DNA of 64,000 bases from Reticulitermes lucifugus. Taxonomy: Eukaryota; Arthropoda; Insecta; Blattodea; Rhinotermitidae. The position numbers and the translations under genes are program-made. Below, in pieces: positions 9,915 through 20,975 of the stretch (position 1 is its first letter; each line of letters begins with the position of its first letter). Under the pieces are notes generated by a model. It saw only the letters and a program-made list of their open reading frames with translations, did not search any database and was not told the DNA's origin. Location: contig JAKCWW010000129.1 in the NCBI GenBank assembly GCA_026260175.1, forward strand, positions 55,471 through 119,470, given 5' to 3'.

Positions 9915-10765
9915 AATACATTTAAAGTATGATCTATTCTGAAACGGTACATTGAATTCAGCTGGAACAGTTAAGCGCATAGTTGACATTTTTCGAAATG
10001 TAGTCTCCATAATACATCGGATAACGTAACGATCTTAGTAACTGTATACTCCTTATGGAGTACGTGCGATTGGATTAAGTGTGTGAAAATTCATAGAGGA
10101 ATGAAATGTCTAGACATTTAATCGAATGGGCATTCTTTATAAGAAAACCCGAGAAAGGGGAAGCTTTCTTTGATGTACAGTTAATAATACTGAATCTATT
10201 ATAGTGTTAATTTACCTGTTGTAAATTGAATGTTATGTTTGAAATTACTGTTTTATACGTGAGTTTATAATAACGGATAACACGTTTTTAATGGCTTACT
10301 TTTTTCGTTCTACAGCTTCACTTTGAAAGAAAATCACCTGCCACATAATAAGCCACTTAAAATGCATTCGGTCTGCCGAGGCTGTCTAGGGGATGCACTA
10401 CGACCTTTCAGGTTTACAGCCTCATTGAAGAAGCATAGTTGGTAATTTCTATAAAGGTTCAGAACAGCATCCTATTATTATTTTTAAACAGTGTCTCAAT
10501 TTATGATTTCTTTCGCAGTTCTCCTGATTGCCCGTCAGGTGACACCATTTTGTACTTCCCCGACAAGCTGTAGAACACACGTAACATTCTCCTACTTGTG
10601 CGTGAACTATGAAAAGCTAAAACATGGTAGCTGAAAAGGTAACACTTAAAATACGTTAATTGGATAGATATGAATTGGATAGGTATCAATAACTAAATAA
10701 CTCTCTGTAGACGAGTCCTCCTTGAGCTACTAATACTTTACTGGTGAGTAAAAAGTGCTCTACAT
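9915..10765. other. Unassigned sequence
   Basis: No gene or repeat recognised; the longest frame is 62 codons on the minus strand. Confidence 0.35.
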
Positions 10766-11165
10766 ATCATGAAACCCGAATATTCATTACCCTGGTCACA
10801 GGAGTCCAACACCTGGCTCCATCCTGAGACACGCCAATCAAGTCCACGCCCACCCATAACATTTCTTTAAGATCCACTTTAATATTATGTTCCAGTCTTT
10901 TCCTAGTCCTTTCAGGTGGCCTCCTTCCTTCTGGCTTTTCCGCTGAAGCCCTGCATGCAGTTCTTATTTCTCTCATATATGCCATGTTCCCCGCCTATCT
11001 CATCCTTCCTATTTCATCACCCCAATAGCATTTTGTGTGGAATACGTTTCATGAAGCTTTTATTTATGCAATTTCCTCCACTCTGCTCTTACTGTCTCCC
11101 CCATAAGCCCAAATATTCTCAGCACCCTATGCTGAAACATTCTCGGCCATGGTAAGTCGGTCTCA
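10766..11165 (-). pseudogene. LINE C-terminal tail (minus strand, degenerate)
   Basis: The minus frame 10985-10767 reads MAYMREIRTACRASAEKPEG, then RPPERTRKRLEHNIKVDLKE, VGVDLIGVSQDGARCW and VMNIRVS. This matches VARMGE, PEGKRPLGRPRRRWEDNIKMDL, W-DLAQDRDRW and MNLRVP in the arthropod LINE tail. Further upstream on the minus strand (to about 11165) more of the same protein is present with stops and frameshifts. It is a dead 5'-truncated copy. Confidence 0.7.
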
Positions 11166-11324
11166 TGCACAATGTTATTGCTCGTTCTCAGGTTGCAAAT
11201 TGTAGCTGCAGGCTCCAGATACAAAGGGTAGTTGCGAATATATTAAATTAGCAGTCGCGGACAGCCGGCAAAGATTGGTCCTCGAGCTTGGGGGTTCAGC
11301 GAGGGCTACCAACTACGTAGCGTA

Positions 11325-11862
11325 AACAAGAGAGGCAACGTGCGTGTAACGTAACACTGAGGCGCTTTCGCGAAACAACTGTTGCCGTGGAAAAGCAATT
11401 AACATTACATATACCGAGTGTTTTGTGTTTGTCGCCATAGTGATAGACCAGGCAAAGCGCATGCGTCGTATTATATTGTCATCTGTGGCCTGTCTGGCTC
11501 TACCACATTTTTCCATATTATCTCATAAACGGCACGACTTTCGAAAAAACGTTATTGACATAAAATGTGTGTTTTGATTTTCTCTACACATTTGCCTGAA
11601 AATTTGTAATTCTAATAAAATTTCAGCAACATCCTATCATAAATGTAATTAGGTCTTCATGTAAAGTAACTGTTATTTTTGTCAAATTTTAATGAAACTT
11701 GAATTTTCTCGACAGATTTTTTAAAAATACTGAAATATTAAATTTAATAAAAATCTGTCCAGTGTTAACCAAGTTGTTTCATGCAAACAGACAGACGGAC
11801 GGACACACGGACAGACATGACGAAGCTAAGTCACTTTTTATAATTTTGCGAACTCGCATAAA
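11325..11862 (+). mobile_element. About 500-bp terminal-inverted-repeat repeat, copy 1
   Basis: Family member defined by GAGGCGCTTTCGCG near 11359 and an inverted TTTTGCGAACTCGC near 11856. Internal landmarks are GTGGCCTGTCTGGCTCTACC, CATTATCTCATAAACGGCAC, AAAATGTGTGTTTTGATTTT and a (CGGA)n patch. Homology to the other copies starts about 35 bp left of the inverted repeat. Short frames over it (67 codons minus, 62 plus) also recur in the other copies and are by-products of the repeat. Confidence 0.8.
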
Positions 11863-12350
11863 AGTCAACAGTTACAAATTCTTGTAAAGGGCTTGTATGT
11901 GGACAGATCCTTGGAAACGACCTAAGCAACAGAAAATATGCATGAGGTTTGGAGAGTGGAATGCGATTATTCTGTATATGTAAGGGGCATTGATGGCATC
12001 TGCAAGACAGATATGGATAGAGCTAAGAAACCCTCTGAATTTATGACATAGTTAATATATTGGACATAACAAATCAAAATTACATTTACGAAGAAATGAA
12101 GAGCAGATTACGTTTCGGCAATGCTCGAAACAAACAGAATTTTTAACATTACCTGTTGTCAATTATGGGCGTGAAACTGGGTTCCTCGCTGTAAGAGAAA
12201 GGCATGTATTGAGGGTATTATAAAGCGTCAGGAGGAGAATATATTGTTACAAGGAAGACAGTAACAGGATACTGGTGAAAAATGGGTAATGAGAAGCTTC
12301 GCAGTTTTTATTTTCACCAAACATCGTATTATCAGACACTAATATCAAGG
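11863..12350. other. Unassigned sequence
   Basis: Some phrases near 11940-12240 may belong to a decayed LINE but the match is too weak to call. Confidence 0.3.
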
Positions 12351-12354
12351 AAGG

Positions 12355-12660
12355 GCAATGGTCGATCCTTGTAACACGCATGGGAGATATCACAAATGCA
12401 GAAAACATTCTTGTCCTAAAACGTAAAGGAAAGAAACCACGTGGGAGAACTTGATGTGAACGAGAGAATAATATTAAAATGAATATTATAGAATAGGTCT
12501 GGAGTGTGTAGACTTGGTTCTTCTGGCTCAGGACACAAGGTAGTTTTGGATAAATTTATAACACCTCATTAAATTTGCGTGTCCCATAAAATAGGAGAAA
12601 TTTCTTGACCGTCTCAGTGAATGCTAACGTGTACAGGACTATACTCCATGGAGTCAGTAT
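12355..12660 (+). mobile_element. LINE tail and 3' UTR, degenerate
   Basis: Landmarks in order: ACACGCATGGGAGA, AAAGGAAAGAAACCACGTGG, AATATTAAAATG, GGCTCAGGACA, CCATAAAATAGGAGAAATTT-CTTGAC and CTCCATGGAGT. The same order is seen at 24940, 37720 and 48515, where it encodes the basic tail and then the 3' end of the LINE. Confidence 0.65.
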
Positions 12661-12954
12661 TTCATTAAACCTATTCCGCTGGGCGTTAGGGGGCGTCAGT
12701 CTGAAGAAGAACAATTTATCACCAGTAGTTGAAACGAAGTGTCACGTATCGGCCCCCACAATAGTAATTAGAACTTGTATTTTGACGTGAACCTAGTGCC
12801 ATTTATTACAGTATGTCAACGTGTGTGCTGTCGTGCCATGGAGGCATGTTGTCTTTCAATAATTTTTAATGCCAAATAACGACTTAGTACGACTATGTAA
12901 TGTTGCTACCCGTTTAAAGAATATTTACATGTTTTATTAGTGTTAAAATGGCAA
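12661..12954. other. Unassigned sequence
   Basis: Just below 300 bases; nothing recognised. Confidence 0.3.
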
Positions 12955-12955
12955 A

Positions 12956-13235
12956 GTTATCCACGTATATAACATGAAGGCATAACGGGGAGTCGATGGG
13001 TAGCTCCACTTCTTTTTAAGCTGAACACTAAATCGAGTTGAATGGCCAGTTTCTAGCTCAGTCCGCTTTGCGCCCGGGAAAGAACCCCAGTACCCACTGA
13101 ATAGGAGCCTGGATTGACTCCGGAGCTGGGCTCGATCTTTAGGAGAAGATATTAATTTTTGGCCTTCCTGAAATTCGAACCCCGGATCGTCTAGCACGTA
13201 GCCTAGTCACTGTACTGACTACGCTATCCCAGCTT
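12956..13235 (-). mobile_element. SINE family B, near full length
   Basis: Read on the minus strand it starts AGCTGGGATAGCGTAGTCAG (A-box-like) and has GGGGTTCGAATTTC (B box), then a body with CTGGGTT-type words and a tail that on the + strand begins ACGTATATAACATGAAGG. A tRNA-like head with split pol III promoter followed by an unrelated body defines a SINE. Confidence 0.8.
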
Positions 13236-13545
13236 CTCCTTTGTTCATCTTGCAGTTCTGTATTTAGATATAATATTGAAAGGTGCGCACATTGTGCATT
13301 ACAGTATTATCTCATTCTCACATTTTGTCTTTCGCGTATTCGCACAATGTCCTCACCCGTTTTGGACACATTTGTATATGGTATCGTCCACATTGTCCGC
13401 AGTTCTGTATTTTAAAATACATTTTTGATAATTTACATAAAACTTATTATTTAAAACTGCGTAGGGAAATACGTAAATTTGTACTTGAAAATGCAAATAT
13501 ATACAAACTGGGAGAAGTGGAGCAAGGAAAGAAAGAAGAAAGGAA
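13236..13545. other. Unassigned sequence
   Basis: A 90-codon plus frame (13283-13555) ends in a purine-rich tract and has no known domain. Confidence 0.3.
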
Positions 13546-14225
13546 GATTTTTTAAAATTATTTATTGGAGATTACAATTAACAGCATGAACAATGTACAA
13601 GGAACATAACAAAAATTGTACCTGTAACCAATTTAACTAAAATGAGTACATGAATCTTAAAGTTATAAATAGGGAAAAAAGGAATATGAAAACAATATTA
13701 GTGAAAAAAACTACAAACAAACACTATGTTGGATGGTGAACTGGATTACAATAGTCTATGTTTTGGTCGTTTGTGTTTATAGATTTTATATGCAGAGTTT
13801 AGGTTGGCTAATGTGTAATTACCTATCTGTTGGACTAGAGGGTTAGGATGAAATGTGCATTTTGTATAAAATTTGACCGTCAGGTGGTGAATGAAGTCTT
13901 TAAGGGATTCAATATGACGGGAGTCGTGCAGGTGGGAGATGGGAGTAGGATAGGATAATCTCCGATAATACGCAAGCTCTTGTTTTGGACGACTTGGAGT
14001 TTGAGTTAGTTACATGTGGTATTGCAGACAGGGGCGGCGTATGTAAGAAGGGATCGAATTAGTAATTTATNNNNNNNNNNNNNNNNNNNNNNNNNNNNNN
14101 NNNNNNNNNNNNNNNNNNNNAAACGGTACGTAGGTGCTTGGTGTAGAGCAGTTTTGGGTCTAGAAGAAGGCCTAAATATGTTACGTCCGAGGCCCAGCAC
14201 ACAGATGCTTTATCAATTTTTACTG
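13546..14225 (-). pseudogene. Jockey-type LINE, end of reverse transcriptase polyprotein, broken by a gap
   Basis: Read on the minus strand from about 14225: IPVKIDKASVCW, then VTYLGLLLDPK (the SVKYLG..LD block after the palm), then the N gap, then LLIRSLLTYAAPVCNTTCN (matching LYK.L.RP.LTYAAPVW), KLQVVQNKSLRIIGDYP, SHLHDSRHIE, LKDFIHHLTVKFY and FHPNPLVQQIGNYTLANLNS, then KHKRPKH before a stop near 13747. This order is the standard C-terminal part of Jockey-clade reverse transcriptases. Several frame changes and stops show it is dead. A 3' UTR ending in T-rich sequence (13546-13570, the poly-A tail on the minus strand) follows. Confidence 0.85.
14071..14120. other. Assembly gap (50 N)
   Basis: Exactly 50 N inside the Jockey fragment. 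The flanking protein blocks are usually separated by roughly twice as many residues as 50 bases allow, so 50 is probably a placeholder length. Confidence 0.98.
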
Positions 14226-14229
14226 GGAC

Positions 14230-15205
14230 TCGAAGACATGGGCGACGTTTTGAAAATAGAATTTATTCAGACTTTTGTGCGTTTAAGGAAGAATTAAAGG
14301 CTGGAAAAGGCGAGGAGAAAAGAAGAAAGTACACAGAAATAATACAAAGATGCAGCAAGTGAGGATAGAAAGAAGGAAGGACACAAGGTTAAGGAAGAGA
14401 GAACAATTGTGCATAAGGAACAGATGGTAAGATTTGCAATATTTCACATTTATTGTACGATCATTTTATATTTTTCAATTCGAAAAAAGATTTTGCAATT
14501 TCTTATTACCCTGAATTCGTTACGTCATTGTACAGAAAGAGAACCACCTAAACGATTACACACAGACGATTGCGCCTATTACAAGAGTTCCTGAGTTCTC
14601 TGCCAGGAAGTTAGCCAAACTCGCCGTAGGATATGACCTCTAAGGTGCTAGAATACACTTCACAGAGCCACCTGTTACACAGGTCAGCGGTTCAGGGTTG
14701 CCGTGTCGTGCACAAGAGATACGGACGGTGACCCAGACAATCGCCTTCATTGATTTGTGCAACAGTGTTGCGTCTGACGGTTTGATGTTAGGTTTGTGAT
14801 GCCTGTGAAGAGACTCAAGAGGCTTAAGCTGAGAAACAGTACTTCACACGTACTAATTCACAGCCACTACGGGAAAGGGAATCATCAGTGGCCAGTATGA
14901 TGTGTCTGTGTGGAGAATAAGATAGGGAATGTGGATATAACTGAACATTGAGGCGAGTTCAGATCTTTTTAACCTGATGCATCCACTTAATTCGTGCTGT
15001 CCTAATATTTCTCGGTCTCATGCGTACAAAATGTTCTATTATTTTGTGTGTACTCTCTATTTAGGTTAAATACTTGTAAAAATGTCAGCGACATGTTAAT
15101 GTCAGTGCCTCGTTTGTGAAAAGTGTTACCGTAAAGCATTTTACGAGAGCAGACGGAATTAATCGATTATGAAGTAATGAGTATTAAATATTATGATTGC
15201 GTCTG
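14230..15205. other. Unassigned sequence, purine-rich at its left end
   Basis: 14300-14405 is rich in GAAGGA and GAAAG words. The remainder (14406-15205) shows short frames only (61 codons at 14409-14594) and no recognised repeat. Confidence 0.35.
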
Positions 15206-15210
15206 TATTC

Positions 15211-15640
15211 TTGCCTTAATTATCCTGCATGCAAATCGCATATTTTCTGCGCCGTATTATATTGACATCTGTGACTTGTATGGCTCTACCATATTTTTCC
15301 ACATTATTGAACAAACGACACGATTTTCGGGAAAAAGTTATAGAACATGAAATGTGTGTTTTGATTTTATCTACAACTTTTGTCTGAAATGTTTCTCATT
15401 CTAAGAAGAATTGAGCGAGATATTATCATAAATGTACATACATCTTCATATAAAGTATCCGTTATGCTTGTCAGATTTTAATGAAACTTGACTTTTTCGA
15501 CAGATTTTCGAAAAATGCTCCAATATCGTATTTCATGAAAATTTGTACCGTGAGAGCCGTGTTGTTCCATGCGGATACACAGAACGGACGGACGGACAGA
15601 CATGACAAAGTCGGTTTTTGTAGCTTTACGAACGCGCCTA
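15211..15640 (+). mobile_element. About 500-bp terminal-inverted-repeat repeat, copy 2 (5' truncated)
   Basis: Contains CTGTGACTTGTATGGCTCTACC, ACATTATTGAACAAACGACAC, AAATGTGTGTTTTGATTTTA and GGACGGACGGACAGACATGA, and ends TTTACGAACGCGCCTAAA. The left end with its inverted repeat is missing or unrecognisable. Confidence 0.75.
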
Positions 15641-15644
15641 AATC

Positions 15645-15950
15645 AAAAGCCATTCTTACCGGATTACTGTCCGTGTGCTCAATCTTCTACCTGTTCAAGG
15701 CAGTCATATAATTTGCCATTCTAATTAAATCTGCTTTAGATGCGTTATTTACTTTGGCTTCTTGCACTTATAAATTTCGAACCTTTCTTTCTGTGTCATC
15801 TTTGCAGTTTGCTCATGGGAATAGTCATATACAGAGTGGTGCAAAAGCCACTTGACACTCGATATTTAACACGCTTTCAGTGGCGCATTGCTTTACGAAA
15901 CATGAATTCACAGGGAAAAGAGTTATTCACTCTGCTTGTATGTTACACAG
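15645..15950. other. Unassigned sequence
   Basis: A 75-codon plus frame (15740-15967) has hydrophobic segments but no recognised family; it enters the foldback repeat at its end. Confidence 0.3.
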
Positions 15951-15954
15951 TGTT

Positions 15955-16128
15955 TGTTGGTAGTTAGCTACCGACGTTCCGGGACAGCCTATCCGTCCCA
16001 TCATCAAGGATGAGGCAGTCTAGGCTGTCCCAAAATGTCGCTATTCAATAAACAACCAACGCTGCCTAACATCCTAGAAGAGTGAAGACATTAACTACAC
16101 TGCGGCGGAAGCTTGAAATCTCTCTTGC
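15955..16128 (+). repeat. Foldback repeat, partial
   Basis: TAGCTACCGACGTTCCGGGACAGCCTATCCGTCCCATC, an inverted echo AGGCTGTCCCAAAATGTCG, then GCTGCCTAACATCCTAGAAGAG and GCGGCGGAAGCTTGAAATC. This is the same order as the right half of the element at 33126-33363 plus its GCGGCGGAAGC-TGAAATC end. Confidence 0.7.
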
Positions 16129-16355
16129 AGGGAAATATTTGCTGCGTGACGTGACTTGAAAGTATGTAACAATTCTTCGTACATGTTGTATAAATTTTGA
16201 ACGAAGTATGTATTTGCACAACTAAAATATGTGTATGAAACTCAGCGGTCTTTGTACTAGTTAAAATATATGAATGGTGTTGCCTGATTTAGAAAAGAAG
16301 GCAGAAAATGCACATTATCAGATTGTGAGACGGAAGGTTCCATAGAGATGCATAT
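16129..16355. other. Unassigned sequence
   Basis: Under 300 bases; nothing recognised. Confidence 0.3.
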
Positions 16356-16361
16356 TTTATT

Positions 16362-16595
16362 GACACATGTGTAGAGTTCTATAATGACACATGACGTAAA
16401 GTCCTACGTATAGTGACACATGTCGTATAAAGCTTAGAGTGACATGCCATAGTAGTTATACACGTCGTATATAGTGTTCTGTAATGGTGTATGACACACA
16501 AAGTTCTGTAGAAGGACGTGGTATGTAGTTCTGGAGTAAGACGAAGTCTGAAGTTCTCAAGTGACGGGTTCTACAAAGTTATATACCAACGCTTA
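16362..16595 (+). repeat. Degenerate minisatellite, about 26-bp unit
   Basis: About nine diverged units, each starting GACACATG- or GACGT-like and containing AAGTTCTATA-like words (16362, 16386, 16415, 16441 and onward). Units drift in length from about 23 to 29 bases. Confidence 0.65.
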
Positions 16596-16679
16596 TCCTA
16601 TAAAGTTCTCATTAAGTGTCACGAAGTGCCTTAAGGTTGCTGTTGTTTAGGACCTGATGCCGTATTGTCTGGTATGTTT

Positions 16680-17035
16680 ATTTTGTTGTCTGTCTTATGA
16701 CAGGTCGATAGCCTCTTCCAGACCGAGTTCTCCACAGAGTGCTATCTAGTGCTTCCTCTTTCACTTTCGAGTAACCTCTATTTTCGTTAAGGTCGTCCAG
16801 TAGCTGCTTACGTCTTCTCGTCTTCACGTCTCTTCTATCCGTTCCTGTATCTTTCCTTCAATAACGTGTCTTAGAAGGCAGTTCCTACGCAAGATGTGAC
16901 CAATCCAGTTAGCCTTCCATCTTTTTATTGTTTGTCGGATATTCTATTCCTCCTTTACTCTGTGTAATACTTCTTCATTTCTGACACCATCGGTCCAACT
17001 TATCTTCCCCATTCTTCTCCAACAGTCTGGTATGT
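16680..17035 (-). pseudogene. RTE-type LINE, C-terminal region
   Basis: Minus strand reads RRMGKISWTDGVRNEEVLHRV, KEE, a stop, then QTIKRWKANWIGHILRRNC, LLRHVIEGKIQERIEE and, after a frameshift, the RRKQLLDDL tail. The order W.D.V.NEEVL.RV, then KWIGH.LR...L...IEG is the end of RTE-like reverse transcriptases, after the catalytic core. The same protein family gives the plus-strand tail at 5525-5712. Stops and a frameshift make it a dead copy. Confidence 0.85.
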
Positions 17036-17575
17036 AGGCTATTAGATTTCTGGAGCAATCTGTCTTTTTTATCTGTAGGTCAGAAGAAACGTTTGTTCCT
17101 TCTGAAGATGGAACAGTTTCTTACACCGAAATATTGCTGTGTATTAGGCTACATGTCATTACAGACAAGAAAATGGTGATGCTAATATTCGCAGTAGTGA
17201 GAATATCAAATCTGCTTGATAGTGTGGCGTTTAGGTAACTGCTGTCGTAACATAATCACTTTTAGTCCGCTCAGAATGAGGGGACGCAATGTGACTATGG
17301 TACTTTCACTAAACGGAAAGTGTTAGGTTTATGGAGGGACAAAGTTCACTGTTTAGCTATTAACGTGTATTATGCACAGGGTTAAAGCTATCAGTTAGCT
17401 GTATTTATCATGACCGTAGTTACTCGCAATTTGTCCTCCATCCTACCCCCATTTAACATATGACCGAACATCCACGCTGACCCAGTTACTCTCTTATACG
17501 TTTCTGATGCAGAAAAATACCGCCAAACGTGTAAAATTAGTAGCCTTCATTTCCACAAGATGAAATACAAATCTA
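17036..17575. other. Unassigned sequence
   Basis: No gene or repeat family recognised. Confidence 0.3.
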
Positions 17576-17577
17576 CA

Positions 17578-17848
17578 TTTCTTTCTTTCTTAGTCTGACC
17601 TCTTCTACCTACTCAGTGTGGGCGTAGAGGGTTATAGTTGCACCTGATCACACTCAATGACACACACACACACCCTCTCTCTCTCCCTCTCGCTAGGACT
17701 CCTTTAGATGAGGGATCGGCCTGTCGCAGAGACCTCTACCTGACGACACACAACACTCACAAGATACAGACATCCATGTCCCCGGCAGGATTCGAACCCA
17801 GCAAGCGAGCGGCCGCAAGCCCACGCCTTAGATTAGCCAAATCTATAT
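17578..17848 (-). mobile_element. SINE family A (tRNA-Leu/Ser-like head), full-length type
   Basis: Read on the minus strand it begins with the GGC...TCTAAGGCGTGGG A-box region and GCGGCCGCTCGCTTGCTGG, then a B-box-like GGGTTCGAATCCTGCC. The body has GAGTGTTGTGTGTCGTCAGG, AGAGGTCTCTGCGACAGG and AGGAGTCCTA-CGAG. An expanded CACACA/CTCTCT patch lies at 17660-17695. Confidence 0.85.
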
Positions 17849-18262
17849 TTATGACCTTTATTTTGTTACGTGTACATATAGCTGTTATGCATGGCGTACA
17901 CTTGTTTTCTTGCGTTTCCATAGGTGAGGCCGTATTGTAAGATCCGACCGCAGTCAGTAAGTTGGTTCAAGCCCTAACGAGTTTGAATTGTATGATTGGA
18001 GGTTTCTGTGTCGACGGTCGCCGGTGAAACCGGCTATATGGAGTGAAAAATTGTGTGTTTTTCTTCAGCCCATCAAAAACATTTCTGTGATCAGATATGC
18101 TTACATCACGGCCACTTCCTTCTACATCCGATCCAACTCATTATTTCTCATCTCACCACTCGACAATGCACTACTTGAGTAACTGACGCAGTTGCCAAAG
18201 CACAGATTATTTAATTACTCAGATTTATATTTGTGCCATTAGGCATTTGTTAGAAATATTAG
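17849..18262. other. Unassigned sequence with a second, weak splice-like junction
   Basis: TTTCCATAG is followed directly by GTGAGG at about 17922/17923. The donor half is poor. Otherwise nothing recognised. Confidence 0.25.
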
Positions 18263-18264
18263 AC

Positions 18265-18440
18265 CATGCCAAGCTACAGGCAGATAGTCGCCGACTGCCA
18301 CGGCCGTGGCCCGGGTTCTATTCCAAGCCAGTCCGTATGGCATTCGTCGTTGACAAAGTAGAACTGGAGCATGTTTCTGTCGGCTAATTAGGTTCTTCCC
18401 TCTCAGTCCACATGCTCCATACTCATTCACGCATTCATTC
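18265..18440 (+). mobile_element. Possible SINE with tRNA-like head
   Basis: CAGATAGTCGCCGACTGCC followed by GGCCCGGGTTCTATTCC resembles a decayed A box and B box at a tRNA-like spacing, followed by an unrelated 120-bp body. Only one good copy is seen, so the call is tentative. Confidence 0.35.
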
Positions 18441-18477
18441 AACTATCGCGGACGTTATGTAATATTAATTCATTACG

Positions 18478-18628
18478 TAGTCTGTCTTGCGACAAATCCG
18501 TAACCTCTTCCAGAGCAAGTGCTCCAGAAGGTGGGATCTATTGCCCGCTCTTTTACCAGTACCTTCTCTTTTCTTTAAGGTCATCCAGTAGCTGCTTACG
18601 TCGTCTTCCTCGCTTCTTTATATAACAT
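18478..18628 (-). mobile_element. RTE-type LINE tail, minus
   Basis: The minus strand encodes RGRRRKQLLDDLKE and a decayed remainder, matching 5567-5712 and the left end of 16680-17035. Confidence 0.7.
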
Positions 18629-19305
18629 TAGAGTCTTTACGAAAACTTAAGAAAACGGGTATTCTTTAACGAGAAATCGGCCTATTACAAGGCACATTAA
18701 ATACCAATACTAAAAATATCGGAACATCTCGAAGCCTTGAGCTGGATTTGAACCCACAATCCGAGCCCATACGCTCCTTTGACGTAGCAGGAAAGAGTAA
18801 TCGGCTCTTGTAAAGGGCCCTATGATTTATTTGCTTAGGCCTATACTCCCACTTCAGTGAAAAGCTATAGTAATGTAAAAATTTAAATTTCAGAAATGTT
18901 ATTAAAAAAGTAAACCCTTTTCCGAAATAACTGTGCAGAATACAGTAATAGTAATCCTCAAAATATTTTGCAGTTCTCCTATGTAAACATAATCTTGTGC
19001 ACATGCGCAGTTAATTCATATTCATTGAAAATATATTTCCACAAATTAATAAGTTTGGAACTAGATACAAATGCGTGGTCAGGTTCGCGTTCCGGCCGCT
19101 TTATTTCTCAGAGAAAGTTTAACGGATGACTATTTCACAAGTTGCTGAGAGTGGGAACCAGAGCTGGTCTGGACGCAGCAGTGGCAAAAAGTCTTTCACC
19201 CTGTGCAGAATCGAGATCCTGTCCTCTGACTTGTACTCGGTCATGTTATTGAGTTCAGTTGTGCATTATAGAGGCAGAGATATCCTTACTCTGGGTCAAC
19301 TGTGT
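18629..19305. other. Unassigned sequence
   Basis: A 112-codon minus frame (18666-19004) overlaps a possible tRNA-like B box (GGGTTCAAATCC on the minus strand, near 18750) and is not supported as a gene. Confidence 0.3.
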
Positions 19306-19309
19306 TATC

Positions 19310-19620
19310 CCAGAGTGACAGAGAGAACCACTTCGGCACTACTGTGTCTGCTCCCTTCAAATACTGCGTCTGGAGTGTCAGGAAGAACCACGCCGTCGCT
19401 CCTGCGTACATTTCCTTGACATGCAACGCCTGGAGTTTCAGAAAGAGCAACACTGTCACACCCCTGCATACATTTCCTTGGTTTGCGACAGCTGGAGTGT
19501 CAGAATCACGCCGTCTTTCCTGCGTACTCTTCTTTCAAATGCTACGCCTGGAGTGTCCGAAAGAGCAACACTGTCGCGCCTGCCTGCATTTCCTTGACGT
19601 ACGGCTGCTGGAGAGTTAGA
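19310..19620 (+). repeat. Minisatellite, about 61-bp unit, about five copies
   Basis: The units share GCGCCTGGAGTGTCAG, AAAGA-CAACAC-GTCGC, CCTGCGTACATTTCCTTGAC and ATGC-ACGCCTGG. Starts recur near 19370, 19431, 19492, 19548 and 19608. Because 61 is not a multiple of three, overlapping open frames of 97, 105 and 63 codons arise as by-products. Confidence 0.85.
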
Positions 19621-20685
19621 GCCAGGTTGACATTCCTCTGTGGGCTTCCTCCGATTGCGATGCTCTGGAGGTAATGCTATGACTTGGCCAGACTATAAAT
19701 TCTCATTACTGAATCCCGAACTTTATAATCAGCGCCCTTAACTTCAGGTACTCTCTTCTTTCGTGAACATAAATGTACTTCTTTTCGCCTTAAACTGCAT
19801 CAGATTGATTTTCCCATACCCTCGATACCACAGTAGTGGATCGTCGAACTTCAGAACACAAATCAACCTTCGTACGCAATACTTTTTGACTTAGCTTACG
19901 TTTCTTTTCTCTTATAATATTCCGATTCCCTTTACGTACCCTATAAAGGCTTTGTTACATATTCAGTGCTTCAATAAGGACTTGTAAATAACTTTTGTTT
20001 TCCTTTGGCGAACATGGAAGTCTGTACCATCTTCATGGCGTTGACTATCTTCGTGTTACGAATTTTATTTATTTTTTCTATCCAGTGACTCTAAGTATGT
20101 CACGCGCTTTAGTGTCAAATAGGAAAATAATTTCAGTGAATAAAGAATTGACATTGAAGTGCAGAGAACCGGATGTGACATAATTTGAAGTTTTGTACTT
20201 CAGTAATAGTGAGATAGTTGGATGTAATGGGAAACACTTACAGTCCCTTGAAACGTGATGAGATTCTGTAATTCAAAGTATTCCGAGGAAAGTGTGCGTG
20301 GAATAGAGTGCATTCAGACGTATCATATCTCGAAACGTGTTACTGTTAAGAATTCATAAAGAATTCAAAAACCTGTTATGGAAAAATGTGATTAACGACT
20401 ACGGTCTTGGTGACAAAAACTGGAATACTCCAATGATTCATATATAGTTGTGGTATTGTTTCTTGTTTTCACTTTTATATGCGTAAATATAATTATGAAG
20501 TATACCGTGTCAGTGTGGAGGCGGAAGAATATAGACTGCAAATGTTCGTTGCTTGAGAAGAGAAACTATGGAAAATATTTTACTCTCAAGGGGGGGGGGA
20601 CAGAAGACTGGAAAAATTACATAATGAGGAGTTTAATGGTGTTTATTCCTCACCATGTATGATTAGCGTGATTAAATTAAACGAG
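19621..20685. other. Unassigned sequence
   Basis: No gene recognised; a run of ten G at 20591-20600 is the only oddity. Confidence 0.3.
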
Positions 20686-20689
20686 ATCA

Positions 20690-20975
20690 TAGGGACAGTT
20701 TACGTATTGTGTATTTTAAAGTATGATGTATAGAGACATATGGTGGAAAAACACGAGGTAATGATTTCTATTTGAAGACCTATGCGTAAATGGGATGATA
20801 AAGGGATGGAATAGAGGGATGTGGACTTTGATCAACTAGGTGAGGATAGGGACAAGCGGGAGTTCTTGCCAACCAGGTAATAAAACCTCAAACTCGGCAA
20901 ACAAGGTGAATTTATTGACCAGCTGATGAACCTTCTGATGAAGAATTCTGCTCCATGTTGTTTGTTAAGGTGGAG
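20690..20975 (+). mobile_element. LINE tail and 3' UTR, strongly degenerate
   Basis: Landmarks AAAACACGAGG, AGACCTATGCGTAAATGGGA, AGGATAGGGACA, GAATTTATTGACCAGCTG and GAAGAATTCTGCTCCATG keep the order of the better copy at 37720-38015. Confidence 0.55.

Noticed and set aside
17900-17930. TTTCCATAG/GTGAGG as a second recursive splice site
   Set aside because: The donor half is weak and the pyrimidine tract is broken by G; likely chance.
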